The translations under genes were made by a program, and so were the position numbers. A stretch of DNA of 32,131 nt, taken from the NCBI GenBank assembly GCA_965216725.1, contig CBDCGI010000010.1:1-32131 (forward strand), given 5' to 3'. Below the pieces are notes generated by a model, which did no database searches, was not told the origin of the DNA, and saw only the letters and a program-made list of their open reading frames with translations. Positions 25,063-31,391 of this stretch are shown one piece after another; position 1 is the first letter of the stretch, and every line of letters starts with the position of its first letter. Source of the stretch: JACZUI01 sp965216725. Lineage in GTDB: Bacteria > Actinomycetota > Acidimicrobiia > Spongiisociales > ZC4RG35.

Positions 25063-26202
25063 GTGCGACGTCTGCTGCCTCTGGTCCTAATGACAGTTCT
25101 CCTGATCCTTCCCGCATCGTGCGATGGTGGAGGTGACGAGATCGGCCCGGCGCCTTTGGTGGTGGTCACCGACGAGGGTGACGTGGTGACTCTCCAACCC
25201 GACGGGTCTGGTGTCGAGACTGTCGCTACTGCGGCTGACGGGGCCACCTTTTCCCAGCCCACGTGGTCGCCTGACGGCAAGTCCTTGGCGTGGGGGTTCG
25301 CCGCTCCGGACGGCACCGGGATCCAGGTCCAATCAGGAGACCAGATCAAGGAGATCTCCACCACTAATCCGGTCTTCTATCTGTCGTGGGCGCCCGACGC
25401 CTCGCGGCTGGGCGCACTGCACAACGGGATCGGGGGTGCGATCGACTTCGTGGTTGCCGACATCGAGTCCGGCGACCCTCGTCTAGTGGATAACGGCGCA
25501 CCTTTCTACTACGCCTGGGATCCCGATTCAGATTCGGTGGTGGCCCACATCGCCGGCACCAGGTTCGACAGGCTGGATGTGGCGAGGGACGGGCTGGAGG
25601 TCTTGGGTCGATCCGATGCCGACTACCTGGCGCCCTTTGTGACAGATGCCGGGATTGTCCACCTGGCCGATGACCAGTTAGTCCTGAACGACGTTTCGCT
25701 AGCCACCGTGGACGGCACCGCGCTGTTTGTACCGAACACTCAGGGCACGCGTCTCGCCGTGGTGTCACCGGGCGAGGTAGTCACGGTGGCCGAGACTCCG
25801 TCCATCGTCCCAAATCGACTGACTGTCATCGACGTGGCCTCCGGCGATCTGGAGACCTTGACCACGGCTCAGGTCGTTGGCTTTTTCTGGTCGCCTGACG
25901 GCGAGTCTTTGCTCGTGCTCGTGGTCGACGGTTCGTCGATCACCCCGATGGTGTGGAGGGCTTCACTTGGCATGGTGCAGTACGTGGGTTTTCGTCCCGC
26001 GCCGTCGCTGGTAAGGGACGTGCTCCCCTTCTTTCCCCAATACGCGCAGTCGATCTCCTTTTGGTCGCCTGACGGTGCCGCATTTGCTTATCCCGGTGAG
26101 GTCGAAGGCCGAGCCGGTATCTGGGTTCAGCAGGTGGAGTCCCGGGCCCCGGAGTTGATTATCGACGGAACATGGGTCTCCTGGTCGCCAGCTTCTCAAT
26201 AA
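25063..26202 (+). CDS. lipoprotein with TolB/WD40-like beta-propeller repeats
   Basis: 379 residues from GTG. A lipoprotein signal peptide is clear: basic MRR, a hydrophobic core, and lipobox LPASC with Cys20 as the lipidated residue. The rest contains about five PD40-type repeats (WSPDGKSLAWGF, WAPDASRLGAL, WDPDSDSVVAH, WSPDGESLLVL, WSPDGAAFAYPG), so it folds as a beta-propeller tethered outside the membrane. It probably binds a partner or ligand; no catalytic residues can be named. It precedes the large membrane protein by 64 bases and may be functionally linked. It is the first gene downstream of the CRP-type palindrome. Confidence 0.85.
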   Translation: MRRLLPLVLMTVLLILPASCDGGGDEIGPAPLVVVTDEGDVVTLQPDGSGVETVATAADGATFSQPTWSPDGKSLAWGFAAPDGTGIQVQSGDQIKEISTTNPVFYLSWAPDASRLGALHNGIGGAIDFVVADIESGDPRLVDNGAPFYYAWDPDSDSVVAHIAGTRFDRLDVARDGLEVLGRSDADYLAPFVTDAGIVHLADDQLVLNDVSLATVDGTALFVPNTQGTRLAVVSPGEVVTVAETPSIVPNRLTVIDVASGDLETLTTAQVVGFFWSPDGESLLVLVVDGSSITPMVWRASLGMVQYVGFRPAPSLVRDVLPFFPQYAQSISFWSPDGAAFAYPGEVEGRAGIWVQQVESRAPELIIDGTWVSWSPASQ

Positions 26203-26252
26203 CCAGCGTCTGCGGATCTCGGTCAAACGTGTCTCGACAAGGAGCCAACGGC

Positions 26253-26258
26253 TAGGTT
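26253..26258 (+). promoter_or_regulatory. -10-like element TAGGTT before the large membrane-protein gene
   Basis: TANNNT ends 8 bases before GTG 26267, compatible with a leaderless or near-leaderless transcript. A TTG at 26258 overlaps it and is therefore a less likely start. Confidence 0.35.
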
Positions 26259-26266
26259 TGCCGATC

Positions 26267-28672
26267 GTGGCCGCCGATGTTCAGGGCGCTTTGAGCGACG
26301 CCAGCGTCTCCTGGACTCGTCGCGTCCGTACTCGCTATCTGATTGAGCCCACCACCCAGCCTCGTGTCCGACGCGCAGGTGACCTCACAGCTCTGGTGAT
26401 CGGCCTCCTCCTCATTTGGCTGACGTGGCTGAGCTTCAACGATATGAACGACGTGAATGCTTCGGCTCTCGAGTTTGCGGAGTTGTTCCCAACATGGAGC
26501 CAGGGGGTCTTCAAGCTTCTGTTTGCACTCGGCGCTCTGTATGCCCTGGCTCTTCTGGTTATTGCTGCCGTGCAGGGGCGGAGGCGGACTGATCTCCTCA
26601 GAGACCTGGCTCTTGCATTGGGTTTGGTGGTTTTGGCCACGTTGATCGTCGCCAGGATGACCAGCGGCGAGTGGCCGCAAATCCTTCCGGAGCTCGGCGC
26701 GGCAGGCTTGCCACCGCAATACCCGATGCTCCGAATCGGGGTGGTCACCGCGGTAGGGCTCGCCGTATCACCCCATGCCACGCTGCCCCTCCGTCGACTG
26801 ACCTTCTTGATCGTCGCTCTGACAGCCTTCTCTGGCGCGGCTCTCGGCTACGGGCTGATCAGTAGTGCAATCGCGGCAGCCGCTTTTGGCCTGGTGGCAG
26901 CCAAGTTGGTGCTGGTGGTCTTCGGCTCGCCGGATGGATATCCGGACATCGAAACTGTCAGGTCGGCGCTGGCGGATCTCGGAGTTTCTCTGGACGACCT
27001 GGAGTTCATGAAAGACCAGTCGTGGGGAGTGCGGAGGTTGGTGGGGACCTCATCGGAGCATGCCAGGGTGGAGGTCAAGGTATACGGAAGGGACGCGACC
27101 GACTCCCAAATCGCTGCCAGGGTCTGGCGCTACCTGTGGTATCGGGAAGGTCGTTCCTCGTTGATGGTCACGGCGAATCAGCAGATGGAGCACGACTCGC
27201 TGTTGACCGTGTTCGCTGAACGATCGGTGGCGCCGACTGCCCGATTCTTGGTGTCCGGTATGGCAGGCGACGATTTGGCGGTGCTCGCTGTGGCACAGCC
27301 AGGAACAGCACCGAGTGCAGAGAGTCTTCGCTCAGCAGAACCAGAGCAACTCGCCGATTTGTGGCGCTCACTCCGTTCGATACACGACGTTTCGATCTCC
27401 CATGGCGCTATGGATCTCACGGCACTCACCCAAACCAAAGACGGCTTTGTCCTCGGAAACCTGGGTGCGGGCCAACTTTCAGCGACCAGGCCGGTGCAGA
27501 TGGTCGACTACGCCAGTCTGCTGTTCTCGTTGGCAAACGCCATCGGCGTGGAAGACGCGGTGCGTTCGGCCAAGCAGGGGTTGGGCGCCGATGGGCTCGC
27601 CGAGCTACTCCCCTATGTGCAGGTGCCGGCTGTCACCGCCAAGGCGAGAAAGGAGGCCGAGGACCCCGGGGATCTGATCGACGAGCTGCGCGAGGAGCTG
27701 GGGCGGGTGGCCGACGTGGATCCGGGGGAGAAGATCGAGCTCCGAAGGATCAGCCCGAGAAGACTCATCATCTCCGGGTTCAGCCTGGTGGCGGTCTACT
27801 TCCTCATAACCCAACTGGCCAAGATCGATTTCGCCAGCGTTTGGGAGGAGCTCCAGGGCGCCAACTGGGTCTGGATCGTTCTCGCCTTCTTGTTCGCGCA
27901 GCTGATGTATCTGCCCGAAGCCACCTCGATGCTGGCAACGGTTGGGCAACCGATTCCTCTACGGCCACTGGTCATCCTCCAGTCGGCATCGAAGTTCGCC
28001 GGTCTTGCCTTGTCGAGCACGGCCGGTCGGGTGACCATCAACACCGCGTTCCTCCGCAAATATGGGGTGAACCTCACTCAGTCGGTAGCTCAGTCAGCGG
28101 TCGAGTCGATAGGTGGGCTCGTCGTGGAGGCGACCATCCTGATCACGGCATTCCTTGTCGCAGACGTTTCGTTGGACATCGACCTGAGTGGAATCAACTG
28201 GTGGCTGATCATCCTCATCGTCGTGGGGTTGAGCGCTGGCGTCTCCGCTTTCGTGGCCAGATCCGAGCGGATGAGGGAAGTGGTCTTGCCTGCACTCAAG
28301 ACTGCCTGGGCTTCCTTCTCCGATGTGCTCAGGGATCCACGACGGACCGTCGGGCTGTTCGGGAGCAATCTCGTTTCGCGGATCATCTTGTCCATAGCGT
28401 TGCTGATGATCCTCACCGGCCTGGGCGAGCCCATGGGTTTGGCCAGCCTTTTGGTGGCGGTCGTCGCATCGAGTCTCCTCGCCGGGGTGATCCCCGTGCC
28501 TGGTGGTGTCGGGGTGACCGAGGCCGTGATAACTGCGGTGTTGGTGTTCCTGGGTGTCACCGAATCGGTGGCGTTTGCCGCTGCCGTGGTCTATCGGGTG
28601 ACGACCTATTACATACCGGCCGGGGCAGGTTTCTTCTCGATGCAATGGCTGGACCGCAACGGGCACATCTGA
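26267..28672 (+). CDS. large UPF0104 / lysylphosphatidylglycerol-synthase-TM family membrane protein
   Basis: About 801 residues. Three parts can be seen. The first is an N-terminal block with about six or seven membrane helices (about 35-220). The second is a soluble domain (about 220-500) with kinase-like traits: VEVKVYGRDATDSQIAARVWRYLWYR, RSIHDVSISHGAMDLTALTQTKDGFVLGNLGAG. The third is a C-terminal block of about seven helices (from about 505) carrying the LPG_synthase_TM pattern: QSASKFAGLALSSTAGRVTINTAFLRKYG, QSAVESIGGLVVE, and IPVPGGVGVTEAVITAVLVFLGV. The GGVGVTE motif is diagnostic of the UPF0104/AglD/MprF-flippase group. A lipid-flipping or envelope role is likely. A TTG at 26258 is the alternative start. 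Similar three-part proteins occur in mycobacteria (recall). Confidence 0.82.
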   Translation: MAADVQGALSDASVSWTRRVRTRYLIEPTTQPRVRRAGDLTALVIGLLLIWLTWLSFNDMNDVNASALEFAELFPTWSQGVFKLLFALGALYALALLVIAAVQGRRRTDLLRDLALALGLVVLATLIVARMTSGEWPQILPELGAAGLPPQYPMLRIGVVTAVGLAVSPHATLPLRRLTFLIVALTAFSGAALGYGLISSAIAAAAFGLVAAKLVLVVFGSPDGYPDIETVRSALADLGVSLDDLEFMKDQSWGVRRLVGTSSEHARVEVKVYGRDATDSQIAARVWRYLWYREGRSSLMVTANQQMEHDSLLTVFAERSVAPTARFLVSGMAGDDLAVLAVAQPGTAPSAESLRSAEPEQLADLWRSLRSIHDVSISHGAMDLTALTQTKDGFVLGNLGAGQLSATRPVQMVDYASLLFSLANAIGVEDAVRSAKQGLGADGLAELLPYVQVPAVTAKARKEAEDPGDLIDELREELGRVADVDPGEKIELRRISPRRLIISGFSLVAVYFLITQLAKIDFASVWEELQGANWVWIVLAFLFAQLMYLPEATSMLATVGQPIPLRPLVILQSASKFAGLALSSTAGRVTINTAFLRKYGVNLTQSVAQSAVESIGGLVVEATILITAFLVADVSLDIDLSGINWWLIILIVVGLSAGVSAFVARSERMREVVLPALKTAWASFSDVLRDPRRTVGLFGSNLVSRIILSIALLMILTGLGEPMGLASLLVAVVASSLLAGVIPVPGGVGVTEAVITAVLVFLGVTESVAFAAAVVYRVTTYYIPAGAGFFSMQWLDRNGHI

Positions 28673-28695
28673 TCGAGCGATCTGAGGTGGCAATC

Positions 28696-28742
28696 GTGGT
28701 CAGGGACGGCGTCGATCCGTCGGCCTCCGGTTTTTCAGACCG
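28696..28742 (-). repeat. attachment-site copy: 3' half of tRNA-Phe (distal att)
   Basis: 46 of 47 bases match 30345-30391, covering the tRNA from the anticodon stem through T arm, acceptor 3' strand and the first bases of CCA. The one change (28723 G for 30372 A) falls in the variable loop of the tRNA. The D arm is absent, so it is not a normal tRNA gene. Confidence 0.85.
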
Positions 28743-28803
28743 ATGGTTTCAGTAGTCTGACCTGGGGTGATGGATCGGCGAGTCCGCGAGGATTCCGCAG
28801 GGC

Positions 28804-29208
28804 TCAGGCTCGAGCGGCGAGTTCGAGGATGGAGCGCATGGCGCGGATCGCTCTTCTCGCCTCCGCGACCGCTGGGTCGGCCTGTTCGTACTGTGCCTTG
28901 TGTTTGATCGACAACAGCTTCTCCAGATGGCCCTTCGCCTCGCGGCCTACGTTTCCTGCCTCCTCGACGAGCGCGATTGCCTGCTGGTGGTCGTCGCCGG
29001 CGGCGTGGCGGCCGAGACGTCGGCAGCAGATCGAATCGGCGGCTGCGATGCCCGCCAGCACGGCGTTGCTGACCGCCGCCGAGCGGGTCGGTCCGTCGTC
29101 GGACTCGGGATCCAACTCGGCAAGCTCGGCGAAGGCTTTGGCTTGGTCGTGCCGCTGGGCTGCGTCCTGAGGCCCGCAGGGCCGAGTTCGTGACGACTTC
29201 CTGGCCAT
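28804..29208 (-). CDS. HEPN-domain protein, probable RNase toxin of an MNT/HEPN pair
   Basis: 134 residues, all-helical. The core matches actinobacterial HEPN proteins: AVSNAVLAGIAAADSICCRRLGR...GDDHQQAIALV, then a helical C terminus (HLEKLLSIKHKAQYEQ). The ribonuclease motif R-x(4-6)-H is met by Arg67 and His74. In the characterised HepT family the His is followed by x-Tyr, and that Tyr is AMPylated by the antitoxin. Here Gln76 occupies that place, so neutralisation may differ or use another residue. The ATG shares one base with the MNT stop (TGATG), giving tight translational coupling with the antitoxin first. HEPN toxins cut RNA in the cytoplasm. Function is inferred from family and pairing. 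Confidence 0.75.
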   Translation of the reverse strand: MARKSSRTRPCGPQDAAQRHDQAKAFAELAELDPESDDGPTRSAAVSNAVLAGIAAADSICCRRLGRHAAGDDHQQAIALVEEAGNVGREAKGHLEKLLSIKHKAQYEQADPAVAEARRAIRAMRSILELAARA

Positions 29209-29798
29209 CAGCGAGCCAGAGCTCCAATGAGGTCGATTCCCTCGGATTCGAGGGCGGCATAGAGCTCTGGGGCCCTCCCCGGTAGAGTGTCGAATTCCTC
29301 CGCGGTGTAGTGGAGGAGGTTGCAGGCATTCCCGGTCAAATCGTCAACCCGAACAGCGATGTTCTCTCCAGTGGTGTCTTGTGACTCCTCGTCCGGCCAA
29401 ACCAGAGCGATATCGATATCGCTTTCCTCGTCGGCGCTGCCACGTGCCAGAGAGCCGAACAGGATCGCTCGCCTCACTTCGGGAGCTTCCTCGGAAACGA
29501 TGGTCGTGATTCGGTCGATCAGTTCGTTCCGCAGATTGACGATGCCGATGATGTAGGGGGCGAGGATGTGGTCCCGGTTGAGGGTGTTGAGGATCGATCC
29601 CCCGGCGGAGACCCGCTCGACGAGCCCGTGGGCTGCCAATTCGTCGAGGGCGTTCTGGACGCCTTGCTGGCTGGCGTCTCGACGCAACAGCCGCATCACG
29701 TGGCGCCCTGACAGGGGATAGGAGGTGTTGACCAACACCTCGAGGACCTGGCCCGAGAGGGTGGTTACCAGGGATGAGAGGGGATGCCCGAGATTCAT
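29208..29798 (-). CDS. MNT nucleotidyltransferase-domain antitoxin with N-terminal winged helix
   Basis: 196 residues. Residues about 10-70 form a winged helix-turn-helix (VLEVLVNTSYPLSGRHVMRLL, QGVQNALDELAAHGLVERV, then a wing GGSILNTLN). Residues about 95-196 are a minimal nucleotidyltransferase domain with GSLARGSADEESDID: Gly115-Ser116, ten residues, then Asp127-x-Asp129, the GSX10DXD motif of MntA-type enzymes. Such proteins neutralise a partner HEPN toxin by adding AMP to it. The added DNA-binding domain suggests it also represses its own operon, and a 20-bp-period repeat starts 2 bases upstream of the ATG. A -10 element TACACT lies within that repeat. Confidence 0.85.
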   Translation of the reverse strand: MNLGHPLSSLVTTLSGQVLEVLVNTSYPLSGRHVMRLLRRDASQQGVQNALDELAAHGLVERVSAGGSILNTLNRDHILAPYIIGIVNLRNELIDRITTIVSEEAPEVRRAILFGSLARGSADEESDIDIALVWPDEESQDTTGENIAVRVDDLTGNACNLLHYTAEEFDTLPGRAPELYAALESEGIDLIGALAR

Positions 29799-29800
29799 GG

Positions 29801-29860
29801 TGCCAAGTGTAGTGGGCAGTTGCCAACTTGACTAGGCATTTGCCAAGAATAATAGGCAGA
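29801..29860. repeat. three tandem 20-bp repeats, putative operator of the MNT-HEPN operon
   Basis: TGCCAA-N8-GGCA occurs at 29801-29818, 29821-29838 and 29841-29858, exactly 20 bp apart. Read across unit boundaries, GGCA-N2-TGCC palindromes appear at 29815-29824 and 29835-29844. A 20-bp period puts all sites on nearly the same DNA face. They overlap the predicted promoter, so a bound winged-helix protein would block transcription. Arm-type integrase sites are an alternative reading. Confidence 0.65.
29806..29811 (-). promoter_or_regulatory. -10 element TACACT of the MNT-HEPN operon
   Basis: On the minus strand TACACT ends 7 bases before the MNT ATG, giving a leaderless or one-base-leader transcript. 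It sits between and partly within the operator repeats. Confidence 0.45.
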
Positions 29861-29864
29861 CGAC

Positions 29865-30133
29865 TCAGAGGATTCTGCCGGTGCTCCGATCCTGGTCTCG
29901 TCCCGGTCTGCCGTTGCGGATCAGCTCTTCGAGCTTGGACGCCAACTCGTCGAGGCGGTCGGGGAAGAGATGCCCATACACGTCGTAGGTGATGGCGATC
30001 GAGGCGTGGCCGAGCTGGGTCTGGATGAGCTTGGGGTCGGCGCCGGCTCTGATCATCAGCGACGCCGCGGTGTGACGCAGCTCGTGGATGTCGAGGCCGG
30101 GGAGCCCGGCGCCGAGCTTGCGTTGGGGGTCTA
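29865..30133 (-). pseudogene. tyrosine-recombinase (phage-type integrase) C-terminal remnant
   Basis: About 89 codons are open after an in-frame TGA. The peptide contains GLPGLDIHELRHTAASLMIRAGADPKLIQTQLGHASIAITYDVYGHLF, i.e. the H-x-x-R box, the later His (LGHAS) and the nucleophile Tyr in YDVYGHL. The remainder of the catalytic domain with the first Arg, and the core- and arm-binding domains, are missing. The normal length of such integrases is about 370-400 residues. An internal ATG would give a 63-residue product, which cannot be an active recombinase. It points away from tRNA-Phe and is the probable remnant of the enzyme that made the flanking repeats. Confidence 0.85.
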
Positions 30134-30218
30134 ACCCGACGTCTAACCGACGCCCTCACCAACCGCCACCAGCAAAAGGCGTCCTCGGCAACCTCGGCTG
30201 CGGCTTTGTGCCCCATTT

Positions 30219-30230
30219 GTGCCGCGGCAC
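30219..30230. repeat. 12-bp palindrome nested in a longer inverted repeat
   Basis: GTGCCGCGGCAC is perfectly self-complementary. CATTTG (30214-30219) and CAAATG (30235-30240) flank it as further complementary arms. It lies between the integrase stump and the tRNA end, where protein-binding sites of an attachment region would be expected. Otherwise 30134-30303 shows no gene. Confidence 0.35.
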
Positions 30231-30303
30231 CAGCCAAATGTTGCGATGTGGGGCGAGAGGGCGCGATACGGAGGCAGAAGCGAGTGGAGAGACGTTTGTG
30301 CCT

Positions 30304-30339
30304 ATCTACCAGGGTGTTTGGACGAATCCCCTGGTAGAT
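30304..30339. repeat. perfect 11-bp inverted repeat just downstream of tRNA-Phe
   Basis: ATCTACCAGGG at 30304-30314 pairs with CCCTGGTAGAT at 30329-30339 around a 14-base loop, ending 3 bases from the tRNA CCA. It could end the tRNA transcript, though no T-run follows, or be an integrase-binding site at the element end. Confidence 0.5.
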
Positions 30340-30342
30340 GTC

Positions 30343-30418
30343 TGGTGGTCAGGGACGGCGTCGATCCGTCGACCTCCGGTTTTTCAGACCGGCGCTCTAC
30401 CGACTGAGCTACCTGACC
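30343..30418 (-). tRNA. tRNA-Phe (GAA)
   Basis: 76 nt with encoded CCA. Acceptor stem GGTCAGG/CCTGACC is fully paired, discriminator A. D stem GCTC/GAGC. Anticodon stem CCGGT/ACCGG with loop CTGAAAA (anticodon GAA). T stem GACGG/CCGTC. All arms are intact. It lies 28 bases downstream of tRNA-Asp and is presumably co-transcribed. Its 3' half is the integration target duplicated at 28696-28742. Confidence 0.95.
30345..30391 (-). repeat. attachment-site copy inside tRNA-Phe (proximal att)
   Basis: The 47-bp segment shared, with one mismatch, with 28696-28742 in the same orientation. Identity ends inside the 5' strand of the anticodon stem and at the second base of CCA. Confidence 0.85.
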
Positions 30419-30446
30419 TCCCAAACCGGATACTCAGTAGCCGGCC

Positions 30447-30524
30447 TGGCGGGAACGACGGGATTTGAACCCGCGACCTCCGGCTTGACAGGCCGGCGAA
30501 CACTCCAGACTGTTCTACGCTCCC
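30447..30524 (-). tRNA. tRNA-Asp (GTC)
   Basis: 78 nt with encoded CCA. Acceptor GGGAGCG/CGTTCCC with one G-T pair, discriminator G as expected for Asp. D stem GAAC/GTTC. Anticodon stem CCGGC/GCCGG with loop CTGTCAA (anticodon GTC). T stem GCGGG/CCCGT with the standard TTCAAAT loop. First gene of the Asp-Phe pair, an order common in actinobacteria, where tRNA-Glu often precedes them. No tRNA-Glu is seen here. Confidence 0.95.
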
Positions 30525-30564
30525 TGGTGGTCGCTTCCCCGGCGATCCCGAGTGCGACGGTGGA

Positions 30565-30592
30565 AGTATATCGGTAGCCGGTTGGTGCTCAA
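30565..30592 (-). promoter_or_regulatory. sigma-70-type promoter of the tRNA-Asp/tRNA-Phe operon
   Basis: On the minus strand TTGAGC (30592-30587) and TATACT (30570-30565) are separated by 16 bases, close to consensus. Transcription would begin near 30558, about 34 bases before tRNA-Asp. Confidence 0.75.
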
Positions 30593-30843
30593 GATCGCTG
30601 CGGGCTGGGTAGGGGGTTCCACGGGTTTGCCGAATCCCGCCTACACGCGCCGGGCGCTCGATAATGCCGGTTATGGGCGGGTTTCGGACGACACCGGGTC
30701 GGCCTCACCCGGTTTCGTCCGCGTTTCGTTACTCATGGCGTATACGTTTGGATTCCGTTGGAGGTGACAGCCTTTGAGTTGTCACCTTCGCTGTGATGTG
30801 AACGTTCTCCTGGTGTGAGGCCGCCAGATGCGTGGTGTGAGAC
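30593..30843. other. non-coding gap before the ECF sigma gene
   Basis: No credible gene. An inverted repeat AGGTGACA/TGTCACCT (30762-30769 and 30780-30787, 10-base loop) forms a hairpin about 55 bases before the sigma-factor ATG. GGTGTGAG is repeated at 30812-30819 and 30834-30841, right up to the ATG. Both are candidate regulatory sites of the sigma operon. GTGAAC (near 30799) resembles an ECF -35 but no matching -10 is convincing. Confidence 0.4.
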
Positions 30844-31391
30844 ATGACTGCTTCTGACGTGAGGTTTCGAGAGATCTACGTCTCGTACTTCAAGTTTGTC
30901 CACGCGTATTGCCGTCGCCGGATTGATGCTGACCGGGTTGATGATGCTGCTGCTGAGGTGTTCCTGGTGGCTTGGCGCAAGATCGATCAGGTCCCGGAGG
31001 GCGACCAAACATTGCCTTGGTTGTATCGAGTCGCCTATGGCGTCTTGACCAATGTCTGGAGGGGGGTTAGCCGCCAGAAGCGCTTGCGTCAGAAGCTGGA
31101 CGCAATAGGTGTCGAGTCGGCGGCACCGGCCGATGAGTACGTCGTTGTTCGCCAGGAGGCGCGCCAGATTCTCGAAGCAATGCGCCGTCTGAAAGACCCT
31201 CACCAAGAGGTGCTCCGCCTTTCCGTGTGGGAGGGTTTGTCGGGTTCGGAACTCGCAGTTGCGCTGGATGTCTCGGTGGACGCTGCCAAGCAACGTCTCT
31301 CCGCGCTCGTCGTGATCTGGCGGCTGCCTACAACCTTATTGACGCAGGAAACAAGTCGTCGTTCGTTGCTCGGGAAGGAGGTGCGCGGTGA
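30844..31391 (+). CDS. ECF-type RNA polymerase sigma factor, with an apparent -1 frameshift
   Basis: Region 2 is clear (FREIYVSYFKFVHAYCRRRIDADRVDDAAAEVFLVAWRKI...PWLYRVAYGVLTNVWR) and region 4 is clear (RRLKDPHQEVLRLSVWEGLSGSELAVALDVSVDAAKQRLS). After codon LS at 31300-31302 the frame gives unrelated sequence. Reading from C31302 again gives RARRDLAAAYNLIDAGNK and a TGA at 31389-31391. RARRDLAAAY is the normal end of such factors, and that TGA overlaps the next gene's GTG as GTGA. One C therefore seems missing at about 31302. As the bases stand, the product runs on to 31473 as 209 residues with a wrong tail. With the C restored it is about 182 residues. Confidence 0.8.

Larger units (their letters stand above)
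28696..30391 (-). mobile_element. small decayed integrative element at tRNA-Phe carrying a HEPN-MNT operon
   Basis: A 47-bp direct repeat of the tRNA-Phe 3' half bounds a 1.6-kb segment. One copy is part of the intact tRNA (30345-30391) and the other stands alone (28696-28742). This is the footprint of site-specific integration by a tyrosine recombinase into a tRNA gene, where the element restores the tRNA at one end and leaves a 3' copy at the other. Inside are the HEPN and MNT genes, a tandem operator, the C-terminal stump of an integrase next to the tRNA, and an inverted repeat just beyond the tRNA 3' end. No other genes are seen. The integrase is broken, so the element should not move by itself. 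The boundaries are inferred from the repeat. Confidence 0.75.

Noticed and set aside
24884..25090. 68-residue open frame before the lipoprotein gene
   Set aside because: No ribosome-binding site, low-complexity Pro/Arg/Ser content, and it covers the hairpin and overlaps the lipoprotein signal-peptide coding region.
27361..28755. 464-residue open frame on the plus strand inside the large membrane-protein gene
   Set aside because: It is the out-of-frame shadow of a gene with strong family motifs, and its composition (Gly/Arg/His) is typical of GC-rich shadow frames.
29344..30237. 297-residue open frame on the minus strand across the MNT gene and integrase stump
   Set aside because: Arg/His/Pro-rich, overlaps two recognisable coding regions in another frame, and lacks any family signal.
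30525..30600. tRNA-Glu upstream of tRNA-Asp
   Set aside because: The Glu-Asp-Phe order is common in actinobacteria, but no cloverleaf can be drawn here; the region holds the operon promoter instead.
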